Positions 57,034-64,000 of a DNA stretch of 64,000 nt are shown piece by piece (within the stretch, counting starts at the first letter, position 1; every line of letters begins with the position of its first letter). This DNA comes from Sva-07 sp963741755 (GTDB lineage: Bacteria; Actinomycetota; Acidimicrobiia; Acidimicrobiales; Ilumatobacteraceae). The notes beneath the pieces are model-generated. The model was not told where the DNA came from and ran no database searches. It worked only from the letters and a program-made list of their open reading frames with translations. Where the stretch lies: assembly GCA_963741755.1 (NCBI GenBank), contig CAVUJG010000022.1, positions 62,001 through 126,000 on the forward strand, in the 5' to 3' direction. A program made the position numbers and the translations under genes.

Positions 57034-58127
57034 CCACCGAAGTTCCCCACGCCCAGGTCTCCGGGAACCACGATCTCGAGCGTCGCCTGCTCGCCGACAT
57101 GATCCGCATCCGGGTCTTCGAGGAGCGGTGTGCCGAGCTGTACGGCGAGTCGAAGATCCGCGGGTTCCTCCACCTCTACATCGGCGAGGAGGCGGTGGCG
57201 TCGGGGGTGATGAGCTGCCTCCAACCCGACGACGCCGTGCTCGCCACCTATCGCGAGCACGGTCACGCCCTGCTCCGGGGGGTGCCGGCAGCGTCGATCA
57301 TGAGCGAGATGTTCGGCAAGGCGACGGGGTGTTCGGGCGGCCGGGGCGGGTCGATGCACCTGTTCGACGCCGAGACGCGATTCTTCGGTGGAAACGCGAT
57401 CGTCGGCGGCCACCTCCCGTTGGCCGTCGGCCTCGGACTCGCAGATCAGATGCTCGGGCACGACGGTGCCGTGACGGTCTGCTTCTTCGGTGAAGGAGCG
57501 ATGGCCGAGGGCGAATTCCACGAGGCGATGAATCTGGCGGCACTGTGGAACGTCCCGGTGCTGTTCTGCTGCGAGAACAACCGGTACGCAATGGGAACCT
57601 CGCTGAAGTCGAGCGAGTCGCAGGTCGATCTGGCGCTCAAGGCGGCGAGCTACGCATTGCCGGCCTGGAGCGTCGACGGCATGGACGTCATGGAGGTACA
57701 CCGGGCAGCGACCAACGCCCTGTCAGCGATCCGATCGGGCGGCGGCCCGGTGTTCCTCGAGTTCCAGACGTACCGGTTCCGGGCTCACTCGATGTTCGAC
57801 CCCGACCTGTATCGCGACCCCGACGAAGTCGAGCGGTGGAAACAACGCGATCCGATCACGACCTTCGCGAGCCAGCTCACGGCAGACGGCGTGATCGACG
57901 ACGCCGACCTCGAAGCGATGTTTGCGGCTGCTCGCGACGAGACCGAGGCCGCTGTGATCGCTGCTGACGAGGCCCCGCTCGAGACGGTCGGCACACTGCT
58001 CGACCACGTCACCCGTCCGGTCGAGGCGACCGTGGTTCCCGCAGGCCCGGGCGCGGGGAACCGGACCGTGGTTCCCGGAGACCTGGGCTCGGGGAACCTC
58101 GACGACACCGACGAGGTGTGGCCGTGA
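57030..58127 (+). CDS. pdhA: Pyruvate dehydrogenase E1 component, alpha subunit
   Basis: ThDP-dependent decarboxylase subunit of a heterotetrameric E1 (pyruvate or acetoin/branched-chain 2-oxo acid). 365 aa. It has YREHGHALLRGVPAASIMSEM, FFGGNAIVGGHLPLAVGLG, the ThDP motif CFFGEGAMAEGEFHEAMNLA and CCENNRYAMGT. Residues 5-14 are encoded by a REP unit, and residues about 335-356 (TVVPAGPGAGNRTVVPGDL) by two more. Those parts have no counterpart in normal E1-alpha termini. The catalytic core is intact, so the enzyme should work. It is coupled by ATGA to acs and by GTGA to pdhB. Confidence 0.93.
   Translation: MTTEVPHAQVSGNHDLERRLLADMIRIRVFEERCAELYGESKIRGFLHLYIGEEAVASGVMSCLQPDDAVLATYREHGHALLRGVPAASIMSEMFGKATGCSGGRGGSMHLFDAETRFFGGNAIVGGHLPLAVGLGLADQMLGHDGAVTVCFFGEGAMAEGEFHEAMNLAALWNVPVLFCCENNRYAMGTSLKSSESQVDLALKAASYALPAWSVDGMDVMEVHRAATNALSAIRSGGGPVFLEFQTYRFRAHSMFDPDLYRDPDEVERWKQRDPITTFASQLTADGVIDDADLEAMFAAARDETEAAVIAADEAPLETVGTLLDHVTRPVEATVVPAGPGAGNRTVVPGDLGSGNLDDTDEVWP
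57042..57070 (-). repeat. REP unit inside the pdhA 5' end
   Basis: 29-bp RAYT-type REP (minus strand TGGTTCCCGGAGACC then TGGGCGTGGGGAAC) with GTGG at the foot. It reads in frame as VPHAQVSGN, residues 5-13 of the E1-alpha protein. Confidence 0.85.
58033..58061 (+). repeat. REP unit inside the pdhA 3' end, unit 1
   Basis: 29-bp REP variant (TGGTTCCCGCAGGCC then CGGGCGCGGGGAAC) with GTGG at the foot, in frame near the C-terminus of E1-alpha. It is 7 bp from unit 2. Confidence 0.85.
58069..58097 (+). repeat. REP unit inside the pdhA 3' end, unit 2
   Basis: 29-bp REP (TGGTTCCCGGAGACC then TGGGCTCGGGGAAC), identical to the right-flank unit 2 of the RAYT gene, with GTGG at the foot. It reads VVPGDLGSGN in pdhA. 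Confidence 0.88.
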
Positions 58128-59116
58128 CCGCAACGGTGGAGATGACGTACCGGGAGGCGATGCGTGAGGCGCTGCGCGATGCGCTGGCCACCGACGAGCG
58201 CGTGTTCATCATGGGCGAGGACGTCGCCGACTACGGCGGCACGTACGCGGTCACGAAGGGGTTGTACGAGGAGTTCGGGCGCGACCGGGTGCGCAACACA
58301 CCACTGTCGGAGTCCGGCTTCGTCGGCGCCGGCATCGGCGCTGCGCTCGGTGGGTTGCGTCCGATCGTGGAGATCATGACCGTCAACTTCAGCCTGCTGG
58401 CGCTCGATCAGTTGGTGAACACCGCGGCCACGCTGTTGCACATGTCCGGCGGCCAGTTCAACGTGCCGTTGGTGGTCCGCACCACCACCGGCGCCGGACG
58501 CCAGCTCGCCGCCCAGCACTCGCACAGCCTCGAGGTGTGGTTTGCCCACGTCCCCGGGCTCAAGGTGATCGCGCCGGCCACGCCCGCGGACGCGAGGTGG
58601 ATGCTCCCAACCGCTCTCGCCGATCCGAACCCGGTGATCATCTTCGAGCATTCCGGCCTGTACAACGACCGCGGACCGGTCGACCCCGACAGCGGACCGA
58701 TCGACATCGATCGCGCGGTCGTCCGGCGTGCGGGCGACCAGATCACGATCGTCGCATGGGCGGGCATGGTGCCCAAGGCGCTCGACGCCGCCGAACAGCT
58801 CGCGGCCGCGGGAGTGTCTGCCGAGGTGATCGACCTCCGCTCGCTGCGACCGATCGACCTACCGACCGTGTCGACCTCGGTCCAGCGCACCCATCGAGCG
58901 CTCGTCGTCGACGAGGGGTGGCGAACCGGAGGGCTGAGCGCCGAACTCGCGGCATCGATCACCGAAACCAGCTTCTGGACCCTCGACGCGCCCGTCTGCA
59001 GACTCGCCAGCCTCGAGGTGCCGATTCCCTACGCCAAGCATCTCGAGACCGCCGCGATCCCACAGGTCGACGACATCGTCGCGGCCGCAACCGAACTGGT
59101 GCGTGGCGCGTCGTGA
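58124..59116 (+). CDS. pdhB: Pyruvate dehydrogenase E1 component, beta subunit
   Basis: 330-aa beta subunit from GTG 58124. VFIMGEDVADYGGTYAVTKG, TPLSESGFVGAGIGAALGGL, the C-terminal transketolase-like LRSLRPIDLPTVSTSVQRTH and LEVPIPYAKHLETAAIP are characteristic. The start overlaps the pdhA stop and its stop overlaps the pdhC start (GTGA). With pdhA and pdhC it makes a full 2-oxo acid dehydrogenase core; the E3 is elsewhere. Confidence 0.95.
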   Translation: MTATVEMTYREAMREALRDALATDERVFIMGEDVADYGGTYAVTKGLYEEFGRDRVRNTPLSESGFVGAGIGAALGGLRPIVEIMTVNFSLLALDQLVNTAATLLHMSGGQFNVPLVVRTTTGAGRQLAAQHSHSLEVWFAHVPGLKVIAPATPADARWMLPTALADPNPVIIFEHSGLYNDRGPVDPDSGPIDIDRAVVRRAGDQITIVAWAGMVPKALDAAEQLAAAGVSAEVIDLRSLRPIDLPTVSTSVQRTHRALVVDEGWRTGGLSAELAASITETSFWTLDAPVCRLASLEVPIPYAKHLETAAIPQVDDIVAAATELVRGAS

Positions 59117-60297
59117 GCGACACCGACACGTTCGACTATGTGATGCCATCGCTCGGCGCCGACATGGACGAAGGGCGGGTCATCGAGTGGCGGGTCGCAG
59201 CCGGCGACACCGTCCATCGCGGCGACCTGATCGCCGTGGTCGAGACCGAGAAGTCCGACATCGACATCGAGATCTGGCACGACGGCATCATCGAGGAGTT
59301 CCTGGTCGAGGTCGGCCAACTCGTCGACGTGGGCACGCCGATCGCCCGTCTGCGCTCCATCGACGCCAGCGCCGACGCCATCACCCCCGCTCCGCGCCCC
59401 CAGTGGGCCGCTCCCGACGCCTCTCGATCGGTGTCCGACGAGCGTATTCCGGCGTCACCGCTCGCTCGGCGCCTGGCCGCCGAACGCGGCATCGATCTCG
59501 GCACGTTGCGCGGCAGCGGACCCGGCGGCGCCGTGATCGAAGCCGACGTCGCTGCGGCCGCGATCGACACTCCGCCAGCCGATTACATCGCGGGTCTGAC
59601 CCCTGATGTAATCACGGTGCGGCGGCGGTCGCCCGACACGATGCGCACGTTGATCGCGGAGCGCATGGCCACGGCAAACCGCGAGATCCCGCACTACCAC
59701 CTGGCACGCGACCTCGATGTCGGCGAGCTCGAGGTGTGGCTGGCCGAGCGCAATGCCCAACGGCCGATTGCCGAGCGGATACTGCCGGCGGCCTGCTACA
59801 TCCGAGCAGTCGCGCTCGCCGCTGCCCGCCACCGCGAACTCAACGGGTTCTGGGTCGACGACCACTTCGAGCCCGCCGAATCGGTCAACGTGGCCATGGC
59901 GATCTCGCTGCGACGCGGCGGGCTGGTCACCCCACAGATCGAACGAGCCGACGAACGTTCCCTCGACGAGGTGATGGCCGCACTCAGCGAACTCGTCGCC
60001 GCCGCACGTGCGGGCAACCTCCGCGCGAGTTGGATGACCGGGGCCACCATCACCATCACCCACCTCGGCGACACCGGCGCCGACCTGGTGCACGGCGTGA
60101 TCTCGCCACCCCAGGTCGCGCTCGTCGGTTTCGGCCGCGCCCGCCAACGACCTTGGGCGATCGACGGCGAGGTCGTCGTGCGACCGATCGTGACCGCCAC
60201 GCTCGCCGCCGACCACCGCGCCACCGACGGAGCGATCGGCAGTCGCTTCGTCGCCACCCTCGCCGATCTCATCGACCGACCGGAGGAACTCCTGTGA
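59113..60297 (+). CDS. pdhC: Dihydrolipoamide acyltransferase E2 with a palindromic repeat in the linker
   Basis: 394-aa E2 subunit from GTG 59113. Lipoyl domain 1-80, with the lipoyl Lys47 in VVETEKSDIDIE. Peripheral E1/E3-binding domain about 112-148 (ASPLARRLAAERG, LRGSGPGGAVIEADV). Catalytic domain about 170-394, with the His/Asp motif LAADHRATDGAIG. Residues 157-167 (DYIAGLTPDVI) are exactly the 33-bp repeat, inserted in the linker between binding and catalytic domains. It is coupled by GTGA overlaps to both neighbours. Confidence 0.94.
   Translation: MSDTDTFDYVMPSLGADMDEGRVIEWRVAAGDTVHRGDLIAVVETEKSDIDIEIWHDGIIEEFLVEVGQLVDVGTPIARLRSIDASADAITPAPRPQWAAPDASRSVSDERIPASPLARRLAAERGIDLGTLRGSGPGGAVIEADVAAAAIDTPPADYIAGLTPDVITVRRRSPDTMRTLIAERMATANREIPHYHLARDLDVGELEVWLAERNAQRPIAERILPAACYIRAVALAAARHRELNGFWVDDHFEPAESVNVAMAISLRRGGLVTPQIERADERSLDEVMAALSELVAAARAGNLRASWMTGATITITHLGDTGADLVHGVISPPQVALVGFGRARQRPWAIDGEVVVRPIVTATLAADHRATDGAIGSRFVATLADLIDRPEELL
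59581..59613 (+). repeat. 33-bp palindromic repeat, copy 6, inside pdhC
   Basis: GATTACATC, core GGGTCTGACCC, GATGTAATC, identical to copies 4 and 5 but within a coding sequence. The 33 bp equal 11 codons, read without stop in this frame as DYIAGLTPDVI. The domains on both sides stay in frame. Confidence 0.96.
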
Positions 60298-60569
60298 CCG
60301 ACCAACTCCCCGCCAGCCACGACCACGTCGAACTCGTGACGATGATCTTGTCGGCGATCGCCGACGTCGCTCCGGAACTGGAGCCAGAACTGGCAGAGCT
60401 CGACCACGACGTCGACTTCTGGATGGAACTGCAGCTCGACTCGATGGATCACCTGGCCGTGATGACCCGGCTCTCGGAGCAGACCGGCGTCGACATCGCG
60501 GAGCGCGACTACCCCCGCCTCACGACCGTGAGTGCGCTCCGCGACTTCCTCGCTGCTGGAGGCAACTGA
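60294..60569 (+). CDS. Acyl carrier protein-like
   Basis: 91-aa carrier protein from GTG 60294, overlapping the pdhC stop. The phosphopantetheine serine is Ser50 in LQLDSMDHLAVMTRL, with helices before and after and a DY..L..V tail (ERDYPRLTTVSALRDFL). A carrier domain within a pyruvate dehydrogenase operon is unusual; it may accept acyl groups from the E2 or the synthetase. That is inference; a phosphopantetheinyl transferase must be elsewhere. Confidence 0.85.
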   Translation: MTDQLPASHDHVELVTMILSAIADVAPELEPELAELDHDVDFWMELQLDSMDHLAVMTRLSEQTGVDIAERDYPRLTTVSALRDFLAAGGN

Positions 60570-60573
60570 TCCG

Positions 60574-61512
60574 GTGATCATCGTCTGGCTCCTCGTGCTC
60601 GTCGGCGGCTTGGCGGCTGCGGCGTACGGGAGCCGACGAGCGGTCACCGCCGCACTCGACGCATCGCGAACGTCGAACATCCCCCCGGGCATCATCGGGC
60701 TGACCGTGGTCGCCGTGGGTACCGACCTGCCCGAGATCGCGAACTCGATCGTCTCCGCGCTCAGCGGGCACGGCGACCTCATCATCGGCGACGCCGCGGG
60801 TTCAGCACTCACCCAGATCACCTTCATCCTCGCCCTGCTGTGCCTCGGTGCCGGGCCGATCCACGCCGACCGCAACACCGTGCTGACCACCGGGACGATG
60901 ACAACCGTCGCGCTGCTCGTCGCCGCACTGTTGATTCGCGACGAACTCTTCGCCCGCTGGGAGGGAGCGTTGCTCATTGCCGCCTGGGTGCTGGCGATCA
61001 TCGCGATCCAACGTCAGCGGACACCTCACACGCCCGATCTCGGACCTCCCGAAACCGACGGCTCGACTGGCCGCCATGTCGCCGTGGCACTCGGCTGGTT
61101 GCTGCTGGTCGGGATTGCTGCCACGGCGGTCGTCGAGAGCTTCATCGTCCTCAGCGACCGGCTCGGGATCCCGCAGCTGATCGCGAGCGCGATCGTGCTG
61201 TCACTCGGCACATCGCTGCCCGAGCTCGTCGTCGACTGGACGGCGATCCGCAAGGGCGCGGTGGCGATGGCAATCGGCGATCTGTTCGGCTCGTCGCTGC
61301 TCGATGCGACCCTGGCGATCGGCATCGGGCCGGCGCTTCGAGCGGTGACGGTGTCACCATCGGCGGCCACCGCCTGCCTCATCGCCGCGATGGGGGTGAT
61401 GGCGGCGACGGTGATCGCCGGGTCGCGACCATCCCACGGTCGACCGTCGGCGACGCTGCTGTTCCTCGTCTACGGCGCCGCAACCGCAGCCCTCATCGTC
61501 GGAACCGGATGA
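60574..61512 (+). CDS. Sodium/calcium exchanger family (CaCA) membrane protein
   Basis: 312-aa membrane protein of the cation/Ca2+ exchanger family, from GTG 60574. Two inverted alpha-repeats are visible: VVAVGTDLPEIANSIVSAL and VLSLGTSLPELVVDWTAI, each followed by a GD..G motif (LIIGDAAGSALTQ, MAIGDLFGSSLLD). Ten or so hydrophobic helices. It is 4 bp after the ACP-like gene and probably in the same operon. A role in ion homeostasis during stress is plausible. Confidence 0.9.
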   Translation: MIIVWLLVLVGGLAAAAYGSRRAVTAALDASRTSNIPPGIIGLTVVAVGTDLPEIANSIVSALSGHGDLIIGDAAGSALTQITFILALLCLGAGPIHADRNTVLTTGTMTTVALLVAALLIRDELFARWEGALLIAAWVLAIIAIQRQRTPHTPDLGPPETDGSTGRHVAVALGWLLLVGIAATAVVESFIVLSDRLGIPQLIASAIVLSLGTSLPELVVDWTAIRKGAVAMAIGDLFGSSLLDATLAIGIGPALRAVTVSPSAATACLIAAMGVMAATVIAGSRPSHGRPSATLLFLVYGAATAALIVGTG

Positions 61513-61530
61513 GCGGTCTCGGCCCTGCCA

Positions 61531-61545
61531 TGACCTTGGGCCCTG
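61531..61545 (+). promoter_or_regulatory. DevR/DosR-like box 6
   Basis: TGACCTTGGGCCCTG, the consensus itself, 33 bp before the Rv2629-like start. Spacing is the same as for boxes 1 and 5. Confidence 0.65.
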
Positions 61546-61578
61546 TGAAACCAAACCAGCGTTGTCGACACTGGGGTC

Positions 61579-62607
61579 ATGACGAAGACCGAGTCGGCCC
61601 GCGCCCTGAACGAGTTGACGGGAGTCGATGACGTGGTGGCGCGCTACGGGCGACCGGGGCCACACGCCACCGTGATCATGCAGTTCCCGCCTCCGGGACA
61701 GGCCGGCGACGATCGGATGGTGCGCTGGCACGTCCGACGATCCGAACTCGTCGACGCCGGCGCCGCTGACCGCGCACTCGACCACCTCGACGCGCTCGTC
61801 GACGCGCTCGAGCCTCGCGGGGAGACCGTCCTCTTGACGGCCGACGAGACCGACGCGACGTTCTGCTGGTTGAGCGACCACACCGTCGGCCACTTGGCGC
61901 ACGTCGGGTCGTGTCCCGCACTGCTCGCAGCACTCGACGAACTCGCCGACCGATCGCCCGTGATCGTCGCCATCGTCGACCATCTCGGCGCCGAACTCTT
62001 CGAACTGGATCACCTCGATCTCCGCGAGATCGGCTCGGTCAAGGGTGACCACGTGCAGACCCACCGACACACCGGGGGCGACCAAGCCGGGTACCAACGT
62101 CGAGCCGAGGCGGTCTACGAACGCAACGCCGACACGATCGCGCGCCAGGTCACCGAGCACGCGCTCCACGCAGGCGCCCGACTGGTCGTGCTGACCGGCG
62201 ACGACCGTGAGGCATCCGCGGTCACCGACCACCTCGACACTCACCGATTCAACGTCGTGACGATGCAGGCCGGCGCCCGCCATGACCCCCATGTGGCCGA
62301 GCGCGTCCGCCAGGCGGCCATCGAGCAGTCGCTGCACGATCGCCGGACGCGGCGCGCCGCCGCCGTCGACCACCTCCGCGAGGAGCTCGGGCGCCACGCC
62401 CTCGGCGTGCAGGGCCGCGCCGCAACCGCCGCGGCGATCGCCGAGAGCAAGGTTGCCACCACGTTCCTCGACCGCTCCACTCCGCCCGCCACCGACGCCG
62501 ACCTACTCGCCCGCGACACCCTGCTGTTCGGCGGCACCGTGGTCGTCGCCGACGATCTCGGTGTCACCGACGGCATCGCCGCCATTGTCCGATACGTCAC
62601 CGAGTGA
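61579..62607 (+). CDS. Rv2629-like protein (bacterial eRF1/Vms1-like baeRF family)
   Basis: 342-aa protein resembling mycobacterial Rv2629, a DosR-regulon member. The central VIVAIVDHLGAELFELDHLD and RRAEAVYERNADTIARQVTE and the later ARLVVLTGDDREASAVTDHL and DADLLARDTLLFGGTVVVAD fit that family, which has an eRF1/Vms1-like fold and may act on peptidyl-tRNA or ribosomes; function is not proven. It is directly behind DevR-like box 6. Confidence 0.82.
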   Translation: MTKTESARALNELTGVDDVVARYGRPGPHATVIMQFPPPGQAGDDRMVRWHVRRSELVDAGAADRALDHLDALVDALEPRGETVLLTADETDATFCWLSDHTVGHLAHVGSCPALLAALDELADRSPVIVAIVDHLGAELFELDHLDLREIGSVKGDHVQTHRHTGGDQAGYQRRAEAVYERNADTIARQVTEHALHAGARLVVLTGDDREASAVTDHLDTHRFNVVTMQAGARHDPHVAERVRQAAIEQSLHDRRTRRAAAVDHLREELGRHALGVQGRAATAAAIAESKVATTFLDRSTPPATDADLLARDTLLFGGTVVVADDLGVTDGIAAIVRYVTE

Positions 62608-62652
62608 GACGATCACCCGATGGCTGAGCACTGACATCACCAGGAGGACACG

Positions 62653-63513
62653 ATGACCGACACACCCGAGACACCCGAGACCGGCAGCGACGCAGTCGAC
62701 TCCGACCGCAGTCGCTGGCCACTCATCGCCGGAGCGGCAGTGATCGTGGCCGCGCTGGTCGCCGCATTGGTGTTCATCAACAACGACGACGGCGACAGCA
62801 GCAGCGACTCCGTGGCCACCAGCGAGTCCAGCCAGACCACCGAGGCGACCGAGACCACCGAGACCACCCCGGCAACCACCGAGAGCACCGACACCACACA
62901 GGCCCCCGCAACGACCGTGGCGCCGACCACCGAGGTGACCACCACCGAGGTGACCCCGCCCGCCGAAGATGTCAGCACGGCGATCTGGCCGTGGGTCGAC
63001 ACCGACCTCCGCTATGTCGACCCGGTCGAGGCAGCACTCGGCTTCGCAGGCGACTACCTCGGCTTCGTCGACCCGATCGCCGGCGACTTCATGGCCGGCG
63101 ACAACCGGTCAGGCGAGGTCGAGATCCGCACGTTCGACGGCGGGCCTCCGACCGTGGTGTTCGTCCGTCAGCTCACCGCCGACGACAGCTGGTGGATTCT
63201 CGGTGCGGCAAGCGGGAACATCACCATCGACGAGCCCGCTGCGCTGGCCGAGGTCACGAGCCCGCTGACCGTGTCGGGAACGGCGCTGGCGTTCGAAGGC
63301 ACCGTCGACGTTCAACTTCGTGCCGACGGCAATGGCGAGCCGATCTTCGAGGGCTTCGTCACCGGCAGCGGCGGTCCTGACCCGGGCCCCTACAGCGAGA
63401 CCTTCGAGTTCACGAGCCCCGGTCAGACCGGTGGCGCCCTCGTGATGCTGTCGCTCAGCTCGGAGGACGGATCGCCGCTCGAAGCATCGGCACTGCGGAT
63501 CTTCTATCCCTGA
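62653..63513 (+). CDS. Membrane-anchored protein with Thr-rich linker and Gmad2-like domain
   Basis: 286-aa protein with AGGAGGA upstream of ATG 62653. A cytoplasmic tail is followed by one membrane helix (WPLIAGAAVIVAALVAALVF), a Thr/Glu-rich stalk (TTEATETTETTPATTEST), and two extracytoplasmic domains. The second (about 195-286; LTVSGTALAFEGTVDVQLRA, and a final LRIFYP) has the pattern of Gmad2 immunoglobulin-like domains of spore-germination-type proteins. It is 45 bp downstream of the Rv2629-like gene. Confidence 0.75.
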   Translation: MTDTPETPETGSDAVDSDRSRWPLIAGAAVIVAALVAALVFINNDDGDSSSDSVATSESSQTTEATETTETTPATTESTDTTQAPATTVAPTTEVTTTEVTPPAEDVSTAIWPWVDTDLRYVDPVEAALGFAGDYLGFVDPIAGDFMAGDNRSGEVEIRTFDGGPPTVVFVRQLTADDSWWILGAASGNITIDEPAALAEVTSPLTVSGTALAFEGTVDVQLRADGNGEPIFEGFVTGSGGPDPGPYSETFEFTSPGQTGGALVMLSLSSEDGSPLEASALRIFYP

Positions 63514-64000
63514 TCGTCGAGCGCCGGGCGACTGCCGACGAGCGCCAGTATCTGTGCGACGGCGTCCGCACCGTCGGGCTCGACATCGACGCAACCCGTC
63601 ACGTGGGTGGAATCGTCGCCGTCATCGAGGCTCGGCGAGTGGTGGCGCACGAGCACGGGGATTCCCGGCGACTGTTCTCGATGGGCGCGCACCAATTGGG
63701 CGGTCCGTTCGTCGTCTGGGTCGAGCAGCACGATGATCGCGTCGGCCTCGTCGGCCAGCGGACACCGACCACCGTCGAGCACCGGGCACCCATGGCTGCC
63801 GCGTGCTTGTGGCCCGGCACACATCGCCGTTGCGAGCCCGGCGGCATCAGCGACCTGTTCTCCGGCCCAACGTCGTCCGGCGACCTCGACGAGCACGCGC
63901 GATCGGCGTTCGCCCGGCGGCCATGTCGGGACCGGCCCAACCGTGCCGATGGTCAGCCGGACGATCCCACTGTCGTGGCCCAACGCGATCGGGTCGCGCC
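63504..64000 (-). CDS. Hypothetical protein, probably continuing past the right edge
   Basis: Open frame reading from the window edge to the stop at 63504. An internal TTG (63983) starts a 159-aa product, but the frame is open upstream to the edge, so the real start is probably outside. It has SHGCPVLDGGRCPLADEAD, with cysteine spacing like a metal site, and a hydrophobic strand IIVLLDPDDER. The pattern ADAIIVLLDPDDERTAQLVR is receiver-like, without a clear phospho-acceptor. I do not recognise the family. It overlaps the upstream convergent gene by 10 bp. Confidence 0.5.
   Translation of the reverse strand, partial: RDPIALGHDSGIVRLTIGTVGPVPTWPPGERRSRVLVEVAGRRWAGEQVADAAGLATAMCAGPQARGSHGCPVLDGGRCPLADEADAIIVLLDPDDERTAQLVRAHREQSPGIPVLVRHHSPSLDDGDDSTHVTGCVDVEPDGADAVAQILALVGSRPALDDQG

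Noticed and set aside
1..64000. CRISPR arrays, tRNA, rRNA, prophage
   Set aside because: No regularly spaced direct repeats, tRNA cloverleaf or phage gene runs were seen. The repeats present are scattered palindromes or in-gene tandem repeats.

Overview
The window is high-GC DNA, almost fully coding on both strands, with frequent GTG/TTG starts and many 4-bp ATGA/GTGA overlaps. The gene content is that of a free-living Actinomycetota: a CitA-type citrate synthase, DUF3054, a DevR/NarL regulator, gatCAB, and Thr/Glu/Pro-rich lipoproteins. The overall style resembles marine Acidimicrobiia such as Ilumatobacter, but that placement is inference. I see no tRNA, rRNA, CRISPR array or prophage.

Region by region. 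1-1.45 kb: start of ilvB behind a branched-chain leader-peptide attenuator. 1.45-5.2 kb: two tandem TetR genes, a periplasmic-binding lipoprotein and folD. 5.2-6.3 kb: a REP-associated tyrosine transposase (RAYT) flanked by two inverted pairs of its palindromes. 6.3-11.5 kb: inositol phosphate synthase, LysR, a threonine-dehydratase-like enzyme, 5-formyl-THF cycloligase, a flavin reductase and small membrane proteins. 11.5-22.7 kb: serine hydrolase, TetR-controlled oxidoreductases, ilvD, a cation antiporter with its TrkA-C partner, a probable selenocysteine peroxiredoxin, acyl-CoA dehydrogenase and SDR. 22.8-28.5 kb: the gatCAB operon and two divergent citrate-synthase genes, one fused to a helix-turn-helix domain. 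28.5-36.4 kb: VapBC-like pair, DUF2786, DUF1992, alpha-galactosidase and a four-gene two-component operon. 36.5-47.1 kb: sugar-type ABC ATPase, lgt, lipase, ferredoxin, TetR, HD-GYP protein, M48 protease, YbaK, thioesterase, a DUF35/thiolase pair and SDR. 47.1-63.5 kb: a stress island of four universal stress proteins, two flavin-binding PNPOx-like proteins, a PAS histidine kinase, a DevR/DosR-like regulator, AhpD-like protein, acetyl-CoA synthetase, the pyruvate dehydrogenase genes E1-alpha/E1-beta/E2 with an acyl carrier protein, a Ca2+/cation exchanger and an Rv2629-like protein.

The stress island looks like a dormancy regulon. Its USP-then-devR gene order matches Mycobacterium Rv3134c-devR, and six copies of a 15-bp box (consensus TGACCTTNGGCCCTG) lie just upstream of its transcription units.

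Three palindromic repeat families run through the window. A 33-bp element sits between convergent genes five times and once, in frame, inside the pyruvate dehydrogenase E2 linker. The RAYT-type REP also lies inside the E1-alpha coding sequence, at both ends. A 42-bp palindrome is tandemly doubled before the ABC ATPase gene. Four genes (ilvB, antiporter, HD-GYP, acs) each carry what looks like one extra base in a short G/C run; assembly error is the simplest explanation, and real decay is the alternative.
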